Source: Mya arenaria
Lineage: Eukaryota; Mollusca; Bivalvia; Myida; Myidae
Assembly (NCBI RefSeq): GCF_026914265.1
Contig: NC_069135.1
Span: 27,477,247-27,541,246 of the forward strand
Direction: 5' to 3'
DNA length: 64,000 nucleotides
Position numbers and translations under genes: made by a program. Below are positions 27,905 through 40,400 of this stretch, one piece after another. The stretch's first letter is position 1; each line of letters begins with the position of its first letter. The notes beneath the pieces are model-generated. The model was given only the letters and a program-made list of their open reading frames with translations. It searched no databases and was not told the DNA's origin.

Positions 27905-28525
27905 GATGCACACAAATGAAGACGAAGAAAATAATTATTCGCCTTTTCCAAACTACTTCCTTAACATTTTGTATGCAGCCTGACATGCATGTAGTTGTCT
28001 TTTACAAAGATTGTTCAAAGTATGACCCTGTGGGTTAAAGCTGCCCTGTTCAAGGGGTGACAGGTTTTCTATAAATAATATGATTTTGTTTGGTATTCCA
28101 TTCTCACTAGCAGTGGAATTTACTTCTGACACCATGTTATGAAATTTGGTGGTCAGTGTAAATAAACACAATTCATGTTTTATACTTTAATAACGATAAA
28201 CATTGCATGACAGTCAACACAACTCTGCCATGTACAAAAGCCTGCGGCAGTAATAAGAATAGCATTAGACAGTAGGCGGTGCCTAATAATCATTTACAGC
28301 TCTGAATAATCATAGTAACAATTTATATGAATGGAATACCAAACACAAATTAAGACGGAGAAAATAATTCTTCACTTTTCCAATCATAAATACTTCCTAA
28401 GCATTTTGTATGCAGTCTGACATACATGTACCAGTCAACGTAGTTGTATTCAACAAAGTTTGTTCAACGTATGACCCTGTGGGTTAAAGCTGCCCTGTCC
28501 AAGGGGTGACATGTTTTCTATACAT
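27905..28525. repeat. Direct pair of an interspersed repeat
   Basis: 27905-28075 and 28350-28522 are diverged direct copies. Both contain acttcct-a-cattttgtatgcag-ctgaca, then tatgaccctgtgggttaaag and ctgccctg-ccaaggggtgaca-g. The ccctgtgggttaaag...aggggtgacatgttttcta end is a form I associate with a dispersed bivalve repeat. Confidence 0.7.
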
Positions 28526-28681
28526 AGATGTAAATTCTTTAACAATATAAAAAGTAAAACTAAATTAATCACATAAGTTCATAGAATTTAATCTTTTTTA
28601 TAAATATCACATCTAATAGGGCTTGATGATAATACAATTGTTTAAAATATACTTTATATCGATTTCTCATTTTGATTTCAG

Positions 28682-31158
28682 ACATTTCAACTCTGTGCAT
28701 CGCAGTGTCCCGATCATAAATCGTTTGATTCAAATGCAGGTTGCGTTTCGGAATGTCCTGAACCATTTTATATCAGGAACAATACTTGTGTGTTTGACTG
28801 TGGGAATGACTTTGTTGATGAAACTCGTCTTGTCCGGGTGGCATTTTCTTTCGAGAGACATTGCATACTTCCGGGAAAGGAATGTTTATTGAAAAGATGT
28901 GTACAGTAGCTTGTAACTATGATGAGGTTATATTCAACAACGAATGCCTTAAACGTTGTCCGCCGTCGATAATAAATTTGGACTTTGAAGATTTAGTAAA
29001 CAGAGATCGTTGTGTTTTTAAATGCCCAGCAGAAAAACAATACTTGTTGAACATTACCTTTAACAATATTGACTATTCAAAATGTGCAAGCAAGTGTGAA
29101 GCTTTCATTTTAGATGGGTATTGCGTTCCAAAATGTCCAACCAAAATGGTACATTTGAACAAAACTTGTATGAAAAATTGTACAGACTCGCATAATATTG
29201 TTTTAGACGGTGAATGCTTTCAAGAATGCAATGAGCACTCTGTTCAATCAACGTGCAGATGCCCAGAAAACAGACCATACATTGAAAACAGAACCTGTGT
29301 TTTCAATGGTTCAGATCAGAGTCAGGAGTTGCATAATGAAACGTGTGTAACTGAAATTCCCAATGCAGACCAAAAGGAATACATATACATCAACAAAACA
29401 AAGTGTGTAGAATGGTGCCCGGATGATAAACCTTTTATCTGCGATAGTGGCATCGGTTTTACTAGCGACTGCGTCAACAATTCAAATAACAGAGGGAATA
29501 AAATATGTTTAACAAAGTGTCCAGCAAATAGAATAGTGTACAACAATGTCTGTATTTCGTATTGCCCGAAATATTTATATGAAGATTATTCATTTCAAAA
29601 ACAATGTTTTGATACCTGTCCAAAAGGAACATTGCATTCGAATGGACAAATATGTCACACTTATTATCCTCAAACAAGGTACGAGTATACCAGCTGTCAA
29701 TCACAATACTACTGTGTTAATACCTGTCCAGACAACACTTATAATAATGGAACATATTGTGTAGAATATTGTTCAGATGGACAATTTCTAAAAAACAACG
29801 CATGTTTGTCTAATTGCAGTGAACACGAATACATACAAAATATAGAGTACAATACAGAAAGGAAAGGAAACGAATGCGTGCAAGAATGTAAAACCGATTT
29901 AGTACTTTACAAAGGTGTATGTGTTGATTACTGTCCAGAAGAATTGCCTCTGTTACTCAATAGAACATGCGTTAAGGAATGTCCACCAGAAAAGGATATA
30001 TTAGCAATGAGACGAACTCTTATTAATTGTTTAAGAAAGTTTTGCTATGTAGATTATTTTTTCGAATACTCTATGTGTACGGATATATGCGCAGAAAGCG
30101 AATATATATACAACGGAAGTTGTGTAAATGTTTGCCCTGATAGATTGTTTGCTTTGAATGGGACTTGTTTAAGTGTGTGCCCTCAATATGCACCGCTTAT
30201 ACAGCCAATGGCCGTTACGTTACAACGCATTAAACAAATATATGATGACCTTTATATGGTAGTAGTTTATACTGAGACGATGTTTGAATGCGTCGATTCA
30301 TGTTCTTATCCTTATGGCATACATGACTTTGAGACAAAAACATGCGTGATGGAATGTCCAGATAACCGTCCGTTTGTGCTTGAAGTAGACAATACCTTAA
30401 AGTGTGTTCAACAATGTCCATCCAATGAACTCTTAAAGGTGCATAATAAGACAGAAATAAGATTGGGAGAGGAAAACAAAACAATTGAAATTGTATATTG
30501 TTCAAGTTACTGTCCAGAAGATACATATTACTTCAACGAAACGTGCTTACTATCCTGTCCAGCTGAAGCAAACCACATATTTAACGGAAAATGTGTGATA
30601 TGTACAAAATTTACTTTAATTGAAGGCCAAAAGGTTTACTGCGTTGATGAATGTCCATCCAAGTTTAAGTTTATCAACGACAAAGTATGCGTCGATAAAT
30701 GTCCGGAAGACAAGGGTAATGTGATTAATGGGCATTGCTCAAAATGTCCGGCAGAAACGCCTTTCCAACTAGAAGTTTTTTTTGATAAAGACAAATGTTT
30801 GAAGAGTTGTAAAGAGGATGAAAAAATAGCTGATTATTCGTGCACAAACTGTGAGGATGCAGTCAGTGTGAAATGTATATATAGTTTCCAATGTGACGAA
30901 ACAGTTATGATCAACCACGATGGAAAATGTTTGAAGTTTTGTCCGGGAGGATACGTGTTCTTATGGATAGGTTGCATAAGAGGCATCACTGCTTTAATTG
31001 TATCGATAACATTTGTTGTTTTGTCACTTACCATTGGAATATACAGCCGAGTGACCATCATGGAATACGCTCGTTTTGTTCATTCGTGTTTTTCAATACC
31101 GGTAGGTGACTTTAATTATTCACAGAAAAGTGTAATTACAGATAAGCATACATTGTAA
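28682..31158 (+). CDS. Cys-rich repeat type I membrane protein, 5' end incomplete
   Basis: The frame running to a TAA at 31156-31158 is open from 28828 and can be read as 765 codons from a TTG at 28861; the first ATG is M8. It consists of repeated C-x(n)-C-P units of 20-40 residues (for example CVEWCPDDKPF, CVDKCPEDKG), reminiscent of furin-like or growth-factor-receptor Cys repeats. One membrane segment (residues about 707-728, ALIVSITFVVLSLTIGIY) and a ~37-residue tail follow. Many N-x-S/T sites fit an extracellular position. There is no signal peptide, so 5' exons are missing. The same repeat continues upstream in another frame from an acceptor at 28680-28681 (LCASQCPDHKSF, CVSECPEPFY), and the frames switch at about 28823-28835. 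That implies a one-base error, a real frameshift or an unusual splice. The ligand is unknown, and I cannot assign a named family. Confidence 0.78.
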
Positions 31159-31254
31159 ATTAGTGTTAAGTTTACTCCCATTCGTGTTAAACTAATGGTG
31201 ACTATTAAAAAATATACTAGGATATCGTTATCTGAGCTGATATTAATTACAAAC

Positions 31255-31257
<3 letters not shown>

Positions 31258-31336
<79 letters not shown>
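31258..31336. repeat. (TA)n microsatellite
   Basis: About 78 bases of alternating T and A just downstream of the Cys-rich gene. Confidence 0.97.
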
Positions 31337-31342
<6 letters not shown>

Positions 31343-31759
31343 TCTTAAATGTCACACTGGCTTTGTAAAAATTTCGAATAATACCATATCATTAATGATT
31401 TTCTCGGTTTGCAAATATTATTTGTTCCATTTCAGGCAGAGATCCAACTTGTGTCGGATCAATATGCAGACATTTTTTTTAACAAACAGCAAGGAATTGA
31501 CAATGAAGTTTTCGAAACTAGACTTTAAATAAGTGTTTAACAGAAAGTAAAACTAATGATTGCGCGTTTTAAAGCTTATTGTATCCTATGGTGTCAAGTC
31601 GTATTAAACAGCAATCATATTTCAAGAAGAACTCTGAGTGTATAAACCATCTATAGTGAGACCCTTCCACAGTTAAATATATAATAGCAGAACAATAAGC
31701 TAAGCATTTATTTATCTTTTATTTATGTTAAGGTAAATGTTATGCACTGAGTAATAAAG

Positions 31760-32130
31760 AGCACTATCTTAAAATGGACTTCCCATTTTATTTAAGGAGA
31801 ACTCTAGCAAAATTTAGATGCTCAAGTCACAAATTGGCAATTGAAACGGGACGCCATATGGGTATACCCACGGATGAAAGACTATGTACTTATTGTTTTA
31901 ATAATACTATTGACATTGTTGAGGACAAATTTCATGTATTTTCGAATGTAAAAAGTTTGAAGAGGCTAGGAATATGTAGCGGAGTAATCTGAACTCTAAT
32001 GATTATACTATAGACATCTTTTATGCTAAATTGTCCAGCAAAAATTGTTTTGAAATTTTCAATACTGCTGAATTTATACATACGATTATATATAGCTAAG
32101 ATACTGCTCTCTGACAGCACACTTTTAAAT
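31760..32130 (+). mobile_element. 3' remnant of a LINE reverse transcriptase ORF
   Basis: The translation FRCSSHKLAIETGRH followed by ERLCTYCFNN, then an EDKFHVFSNV block, is the C-terminal Cys-rich signature of non-LTR (LINE) polymerase ORFs, where E-x-x-x-HFL-x-x-C usually ends it; here the last Cys is lost. The frame stops at 31992. The next expected stretch (NDYTIDIFYAKLSS) continues in a different frame to about 32100, so the copy has at least one frameshift. Only the last 120-130 codons are present, which fits a 5'-truncated insertion. Confidence 0.8.
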
Positions 32131-32239
32131 CTTTCTATAGTAGTCTTAAAAGTTCAATATATTTACACTCAACATACATGCAAACTCAATAAATTGTTTC
32201 TTGGACAATTGTGCACTATATCATCCTTTGTTCAAGTCA

Positions 32240-32550
32240 TGTGTTGATAATTAAATACTTTCACACCTACGTCTCGATCTACAGTTCGACATAAAGAACA
32301 TAGGAAATGTGTGAAATTCGACCACTGGGACTGAAAAACGAGGTCGACATAGCGAAAAAGTCGAGATAAAAAAATCGACACAAACAGATTTATTTTATAT
32401 AGAATAAGAAGGAATAAATTTGGGACCGGAAAAAAAGTCGACATAACCAATAAACACAATTCTATCAAATTAACATTTTTGCTGTAGAATAATTTTTCAT
32501 AGGAATATTGACCAAAGGTTCTGATCAACATGCTCTATGAGAGAAATATC
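32240..32550. repeat. Short-motif repeat rich in gtcgacata
   Basis: Variants of tcgacataa / agtcgagataa recur at about 32288, 32342, 32358, 32374 and 32437, including gcgaaaaagtcgagataaa and ggaaaaaaagtcgacataacc. It looks like part of a dispersed repeat, but its limits are not clear. Confidence 0.45.
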
Positions 32551-33238
32551 GTTTAAAAATAGTAAAATATGTACGCTTTTATCATCCCAATATAATCATT
32601 TGGTCAACTGTATGGTGTACTATCCATCTACGCTTGTACCATATAGAGCTTTGCTGTTTTTGCTCATACACTAATTTTCATATGTACGCACGCAAAAAGT
32701 TATGCTCACAAAATTTAGTCAACTATCTGATTTTAAAATCCCAGATATTTAAGTTATATATAGGTTTCTATGCATATCATGCGCAATTATTTTGACAGCC
32801 CTATTATGCATATTATTGAACAAATAAAACGATTCTATAAACGAGTGTTTGCTTTCGTGCAATCGCAAAGCTATCAAAATACCAAGGTGTATGTCAAAAG
32901 CTTCAGCGCAAGACTGTCGTAACGCCTTCGATTTCTATATCGAGTAACATATGTAAGAATGTTTCTTTAGGTTCAGTCTTTGGCAAAATTATTCATGCAT
33001 TCTTTCGTGGTTTATTTTTACGAAGTAGGATTGCAATATAACTTAGTTTAAGTTAAACCCATTAAAACTACAAATATAGGAATTGTTGAAGAGTTCAAAT
33101 GTTAGCAATAAAGAGTCAACAATGTCTTGCGTGTTTGTGAATTAAATAGTTTATTTGGTTTAGTAGCCAGTCTACAATACAACGAGCATCGTATTAAATA
33201 TTAAAGCATTAACAAATTGAATAAATGTATTACCGATT
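32551..33238. other. Intergenic, nothing supported
   Basis: AT-rich sequence without recognisable genes or repeats. Confidence 0.35.
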
Positions 33239-34735
33239 GAACAAGAGATGTTCGTCAAACATTATGCCCCCCCCCCCCCCCCCTGAGCGCCATGTTGTCA
33301 GGATTATATGGACAATTGAATGAAATATGCATGGACCGAAATGACAGCTGATTTGTCACTGACATGAGATGCCGTTGAGGCAGTTTTTAGATTATGACCA
33401 ATCAAAGTGTGAGGATAGTGTGTGTTATGACCATGACCTTTGACTCTATGACCTCAAAATCCATGAGTCATCAGCTGGTAACCAAAAACCTAAATGTCAA
33501 GTTTGCTGGCCATAGGTGCAGGCATTGACAAGTAATCACACAGTCAAGCTTTTTTCGTTCAAGGTCACTGTAACCTTGACCTTTGACCCGATGACCCCTA
33601 AAATAATAAGGGGTCATCTACAGGTCAGACAAAACTCCAAGTCAAGTTTGAAGGCCATGGGTGCAGGCATTGTCGAATTATAACTTGAAACATTTTCGCA
33701 TTCAAGGTCACTGTGAACTTGACCTTTGACCCAATGACTCCTCAATAAGGATCATCTCCTGGTCAGGCCCAACTTCCATGTCAAGTTTGATGATCATAGG
33801 TTCAGGCATTGTTGAAATATCACTTGGAGAAGATTTGTTAACTTCTTTGCGTTAAAGGTTACTGTGATCTTGACCTTGGCCCGATGACCCCCAAAGTCAA
33901 GAGGGGTCATCTACTGGTCAGGCCCAATCTTCATGTCAAGTTTGATGACAATAAGTCTAGGAATTGTCGAGTTTGCTTTCAAGGTCACTGTGACCATGAC
34001 CTTTGACCCCTAAAATAAATATGGGTCATCTACTGGTCAGGCCGAACCTCCAAGTAAAGTTTGAGGGCCATGGGTGCAGGCATTGTTGAGTTATCACTCG
34101 GACAACCTTTTATCGTTGAAAGTCACTGTGACCCTGACCTTTGGCCCGATGACCCCTAAAATCAATAGCTTGAGGGCCATGGGTGCAGGCATTGTCGAGT
34201 TATCACATGGACAACCTTTTACCATTCAAGGTCACTGTGACCTTGACCATTTGCCCGATGACCCCCAAAAACAATAGGGGTCATGTACTGGTCAGGCCCA
34301 ACCTCCAAGTTGATTATGAGGGCCATGTGTGCAGGCATTGTTGAGTTATCACTCAGACAACCTTTTACCATTCAAGGTCACTGTGACCTTGACGTTTGGC
34401 CCGATGACCCCCCAAATCAATAGGGTTCATCTACTGGTCAGGCCCAACGTCCATATCAAGTTTGATGACCATAGGTCTAGGCATTGTTGAGTTTTCACTC
34501 GGACAAGCTTTAAAATTATTTTACCATTAAAGGTCACTGTGACCTTGACCTTTGAGCCCTAAAATCAATAGAGTTTATCTACTGGGCAGGCCCATCCTTC
34601 ATGTCAAGTTTGATGACCAATACGTCAAGGAATTGTTGAGTTATCACTCGGACAAGCTTTTGTCTACCGACGGACCGACCGACATGTGCAAAGCAATATA
34701 CCCCTCTTCTTCGAAGGGGGGGGGGGGCATAATAA
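33239..34735 (+). repeat. Minisatellite-bearing dispersed element with GGTCA sites
   Basis: The left edge is acaagagatgttcgtcaaac then cattatg and poly-C; the right edge is poly-G then gcataat. Inside are about nine tandem units of roughly 110-160 bases. Each carries, in order, a half-site block (ttcaaggtcactgtgacctt, gacctttgacccgatgaccc), ggggtcatctactggtcagg, and ggcattgttgagttatcac. Three units hold a perfect AGGTCACTGTGACCT palindrome (34229-34243, 34375-34389, 34531-34545). A second, inverted copy lies at 26.3-26.9 kb. No coding capacity is visible, so it is non-autonomous. Confidence 0.88.
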
Positions 34736-34985
34736 TAGATAGGATAGGATAATGGGACAATAGGTCTCCCGCAGAGCAGGGCAAAAACGTCACTTTATGC
34801 AGAAAAATATTATTTTCTTTAATACATTTTATAAACTAGTTTTGACCTCCGAACACTTTCAGAGAAAGGGTACTTTTTGGTTAAAGGCTTTTAACAAGTT
34901 TATTGTGGGGGTATTTTCTTTCAATTAGTATTTTGAATCATTCGATTTTACTTATTATTCAAACTTCAAAAAAATCAACATGAAC
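34736..34985. other. Spacer between two repeat elements
   Basis: About 250 bases. The end at about 34949-34999 (cttattattcaaacttcaaa...) recurs as a diverged direct copy at 36435-36485, beyond the next element. Confidence 0.4.
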
Positions 34986-36140
34986 GATATGATTTGTAAA
35001 CAGGAGTGCCATGATGGCCCTAAAACGCTCACCTATGCAAAGGGCCACAACTCTGTGATAAAGCATTAATAAAAATGTTGCAATTTATACATATCATAAC
35101 TTATGACGATGCCTTGTTTTATATTTGTAAAGGGAAGCTACCTGTAAATTTTCATTGAATTTGGCCTGGTAGTTTCAGAGATTTTTGTTAAAAGTAAAAC
35201 AGTAAGTCGGCCATTTTGTTTTTGTTGTTGATCAAGCTCAATGCCTTGTTATATTTTTGTAGAGGGTCATGCAATGAAGCTTTCTGTAAAGTTTTAGTGA
35301 ATTTGGCCTGGTAGTTTCAGAGGAGATGTTTTTTAAAGCAAAAAAGGAAGTTGGCCAGATTGTTTTTGTTGTTGATCAATCGCGACCCGTTGTTGTATTT
35401 TTGTAAAAGGTAACCCAAGGAAGCTTCTTGTACAGATTCATTGAATTTAGACAGGTAGTTTTAGACAAGATGTTTTTTTTTAAAGCAAAACAGGAAGTTG
35501 GCCATTTTATTGTTGTTGTTGATCAATCGTGACTCCTTGTTGTATATTTGTAGAGGGTCACCCAAGGAAGCTTCCTGTAAAGTTTCATTGGATTTGAAGC
35601 GGTAGTTTCAGACGATATGTTTTTTAAAGCACAACAGGAAGTCAGCCATTTTGTTGTTGTTGCTGTTGTTGATCAATCGAGACCCCTTGTTGGATTCTTG
35701 TAGAGGGTCACCCAAGGAAGCTTCCTGTAAAGTTTCATTGAATTTGGAGTGGTAGTTTCAGAGGAGATGTTTTTTTAAAGCAAAGCAGGAAGTTGGCCAT
35801 TTTGATGTTGTTGTTGTTGATCAATCACGACCCCTTGTTGTATTTTTGTACAAGATTACCCAAGGAAGCTTCCTGTCAAGTTTTATTAATTTGGACTGGT
35901 AGTTTTAGAGGAGATGTTTTTAATAGCAAAACAGGGAGTCGGCCATTTTGCTGTTGTCGGTGTTAATCAATCGTGACCCCTTGTTGTATTATTGTAGAGT
36001 GACACCCAAGGAAGCTTCCTTTGAAGTTTCATTGAATTTGGCCAGGTAGTTTCAGGGGAGATGTTTTTAAGCAGTTGTTGACGGACTGACGGACTAGTCC
36101 GACTGACGGACGGACGACAAAGACCAATCACAATAGCTCA
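34986..36140 (+). repeat. Second minisatellite-bearing element
   Basis: Starts near gtgccatgatggccctaaa and ends with a ctgacggac-rich run followed by caatcacaatagctcacttt. Inside are about seven units of roughly 130-150 bases sharing aagtcggccattttgttg, gatcaatcgtgaccccttgt, gagggtcacccaaggaagct and agtttcattgaatttgg. No ORF of note. Edges and units are typical, in my recognition, of a common bivalve repeat. Confidence 0.85.
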
Positions 36141-37180
36141 CTTTGAGCTAAAAAGTTATTGCATTAGGCAATTAATCAGATATTGGTATATTTTGAAATT
36201 TCAAGGGCTACAGGACCAGCCTGAGGGTTATGTGATCTCAAACTCGGTCAAGATGTTATGTCAAAAATCATTGTCACCAAGTTTGGTAAATTTTGGATAA
36301 GAAATGCCCAAGTCAGAAAACAGAAATGGGAATTTGTTCAAACTAGACCTGTGAATATGTTCAAATTGGGCCATCACTCTGGAGTTATAGAGCGATATCT
36401 TTTCTGTTAATCGAAATCAGTCGCTATTTTTCTTATTATTCAACCTTCAAAAAATAAACATGAACAAAATGATCTATAAAACATTTTATTGTAAAAGGCC
36501 ATAGATCAGAAATGACAGTCAATATTTGTATCAGAGATATATACAATTACTCTTATTTAATATTATAATTTAATTTACAACACAAAATTTAAAATGTACA
36601 CAAAATATAGTACAAATTCTAAGATAATAATCAATATTTACATACATGTACACTGACAAATAAGTATTATCATTACATACATGTACCCTAACAGTTAGAG
36701 CCCATAATTTAACTGCAAGATAATTCAGCTGTTTTCCAAGGCAAATGAATAACTCTATTAAAACATGTCAATGTGGAATATTCTTTCATTTGCCCCCTAA
36801 TATAACTTGACAAATGCACTACCAGCTGATTCCCTGAAGTTCTCAATACACCAAGGGACATAACTCAACAAGCATTTATGACCACAGTGATGAGACTTGG
36901 TAGACATGTGTGAAGTTAATATGAACAAAGCTTCCAGGTTTGACGAGATTGGCCAAAAGCTTTTTTTGATACACAATACCTCCACTTTTAACAAGTAAAA
37001 CACCATACTGATATATCTCTAATCATACAATTGTGCACTATTCTATTTCAATAACTTAGCTACATCTTATTTGTTATAGTTTTTTTTATATCCCACAATT
37101 CAATGAGAGTCAAGATTTTATTTTAAAAGGTATTCATTCAGTAATGAATTCATTGCAGAATGTTGCAATTACAATCATCT
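36141..37180. other. Spacer 3' of MCM10
   Basis: 36170-36485 looks like further repeat-derived sequence. A minus-strand AATAAA lies at 37117-37122, about 280 bases past the MCM10 stop, and may be its poly(A) signal. Confidence 0.35.
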
Positions 37181-37401
37181 ATTTCATTTCTATATCTAAC
37201 ATAAACCTGTATCTAGGGAATATCACACTTGCAACTTTGTCGTCAGTGATACCAACTACATGACACTTCCTCCATATAATTACATATTTAAGCACTAACT
37301 TTTGTCTAAATTATAAACACCTCACACACGAGGAAATCACTGATATCAGCTTGCCATGTACTAAACATTAGGCAAGGGTATGTAAGGGTCCCCCCGAACA
37401 A

Positions 37402-40400
37402 TCATGCGTTGAGGAAGGACTTCCCCCCAAGGCTGCCCAGATATTTCTGCTCATTTCCACGTAGACAAAGCTCCTCTGATTCCAATGTTGGGCCTTTCTT
37501 TTCCTAGAATAGAAATCAAGAGATATAGTCAAATTATTTGTGATCAAGTTCTATGGACAACATTTCCTTACAGTAAACCCCGCGTATAATGAATTCATAG
37601 GAACATTGATTTCTTTGTTATATATCCAGAATTTGCTGTTTAACTAACAATTTCCATACAAAAGATATATGTATATCAAACGAAAATCTACCAAACAAAG
37701 TAAATTCTGTGTTATAATGTATAAAGTTTTAGTTATTAAAAACTGTCTCCCTATTTTTTATTTAATGCAAATAACTATTGTTCTTTGCAAAGTTGAGTAT
37801 ATGTGTCTATAGATATTATATGTAGATGTGTCTATACATATGTGTCAAATCAACCTAAACGTAAATGAATGTGATAAATGCACATTCATACAGACACTGA
37901 ATTTGGAAGCTAATCTAAAGTGTACCTGATACATGGACACCCTTTCAAAGTTGAAACTCCCACAATCTCTGTAAATAAAGATAATCACACAAATTATACA
38001 CCAATCTTTCATGAATTATGTATGCATTATGCACAGATTTTGCATGAAATTAATTGCAGTTTTAAACAAACACGACATAATACTTGAGGCTTTGAGCTAC
38101 CTTCCCCCACTCCCCACGAGAAATTGTCTTACAAATAGGAAAAAAGCTATTTGTTATAAAAGTTTTAATTTAGTAGAAAAAAACTGCATACTTGAAAAGT
38201 CTTTGTCAGCATTTTTATAAGGCATAAGGTGGATGTTTTACATGTAACATACTTGCAAGCCTTAGTCGGCATTCTATTTTTAAAGCATAAGATGCATGTT
38301 TTACATGTAGCATACTTGCAAGCCTTTGTCGGAATATTTTTATTAAAGCATAAGGTGCGTGTTTTACAAACCCACATGTGCCAAAGCTGGGAATCGAACC
38401 CACTGCGCTAACCAGACAACCACAAAAATGATATGTTGCATGTTTATAAATATACATACTTGCAAGCCTTTGTTGGCATTTTATCAAAGCAGATGGTGCG
38501 TGTTTTGCATTGTTTACACTTGAAGAACCGCTGCGTTCCTTTACTCTTCACAAAATTATGGTGCTCCTTCTTGCACCGATCATGAAGGCTCTTGCTCCGA
38601 TATTTACACTGTAATTGAAATTCATGCACAACTATCATACCTGATCAAAATAATGCTTGAAATAGTCTCAGCTATATTGAAAGTGTTAAGGCTATAGACC
38701 ATAATTATTAAAGTCATTATCATAAATAGTTTCCATGTTATAATTAGCAATAAAGGTTTGCATGTTTTTATTAAGACCACAACAAGAACCAAGGCTTTTA
38801 CAAAACGTATGTCCTTCAAAAGAAAAACAAGCTACAATCAACTGAACCATTCACATTTAATTAAACTAAGACGAGAGGCATAAATATTAGCTCTAAGCTA
38901 TCTCCTCAATCCTTAATTATTATGTATGTATTTGCTTAATGTACTTATATAGAATAAATACTGTTTAAACCAATTATACTTTCACATAAAGCTGTAAAAA
39001 AGGAAGGCTTCTTACCTCTAAACATTTATAGAGGGTGACATCCATTTCCTTGATCGAGGCCATTTTATCTTCCATCCGTTCCCTCTGCTCCAGCTTGCCA
39101 AAATATCGCTCCTCTTGCTCAGCCTCAGCCTGAATTACGGGCAATAAAAGGGGTTACTTGTCAGGGGCCATAAAATCGTTACATCTGTTAATGGTGACCC
39201 CTATGTCCTTGATCCTTTATCTGATCAAACAAGCATTTCATTTTATAGAGGCCACTTTATATTTCATTTGTTCTCTCTATTCCAAAACACAGCCCCTCAA
39301 GTTTAGCCTCAGCCTAATATAGGGGCAGTTAAAAAGGTTGTGAGCCTGTAGCCATAACCTCAAAAAATAATTAAACAATAAATTACAATGTGAAACAAAG
39401 CAGTAAGCAAGGCTGCTGTATGTTTGGATCACGTCTTAAGCAGCTGCTGTACCCCAGTACAGTTCAAGTCTATATCAGATAACTGACTGACTTATTAATC
39501 TTCTTGTCTAGTAAGTATTATTTCATTTCAAACAAACCTCACATACGGCCAATTAGTGCTTAAATTTCTTCTTTAGCTGCTGTTGTTTCAGAACAATTCA
39601 AATCTAAATCACCAAAGAGCTTGGAAGTTTGACCTCATCGTCACATAAGTATTGTTTTACATCATCCATACCTCAGCTAGAGCTCCTGTGTGTTTGGATT
39701 TCTTCTTGAGAAGCTGCTGTACCTCAGGGGAGTTCAGGTCAAGGTCACCTAGGAGCTTGGACTTCTTCTTCGGAGGCTCTTGGGCACCAGTTGAAGTTGA
39801 CGGACATTCGTCATGGTCTACAAGAATTGTATAAATAACAAGTGGACCCAATTGAATACTCTATATATATATCTATAAATAAGATCATTTTAAACTTAAC
39901 AATATACATTTCCACTTTTCTAAAGGGTAGATAAATCTTCATTCCTAACACCAAAAAACTTGAGGTCCCACTAAAGTATTTACCACAAAACGCATAAAAC
40001 TACGTAAAGCCTAACCTTATCGGTTTGAAAAAAATATATGGAGAAAAAAAAAGCACAGCAGAAAAGCAAGGCACAAGACTTCTCTTATCTCAACATACCC
40101 ATATCATCTGCCACTCTCTTCTTAATTTTCTCCTTGGCTTCGGGTGAGAGAAGTTTCTTTTGCACCACAGCGTTTGGATCTTCTTTGGAGATTCCTCCTT
40201 TGGCCTTGATCTTGGCTATTGCTAGTTGCTGAAAATTGAGGGTAAGAAACAAGTTCCATGACAATTTACATTTATATCAAATCAGTTAAAACATTCTTAA
40301 TTTATTATTTCTTAATAATTTGAAAGTGGTATAGATGATCTTAACTTACATGATTTGAATTATCTTTTAAAGTTCCATATGATCTGAATACAATATTTGA

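Noticed and set aside
28623-28892. Plus-strand ORF of 89 codons before the Cys-rich gene
   Set aside because: It is in the wrong frame; the Cys repeat is read in the other two frames here.
31774-31992. Small zinc-finger gene
   Set aside because: The Cys motif and flanks are those of the C-terminal end of a LINE polymerase, and the frame is broken.
33239-34735. CRISPR-like array
   Set aside because: Units are long, diverged and without unique spacers of constant length. It is a eukaryotic minisatellite.
34074-34752. ORFs across the GGTCA minisatellite
   Set aside because: They follow the repeat period and have no independent coding signs.
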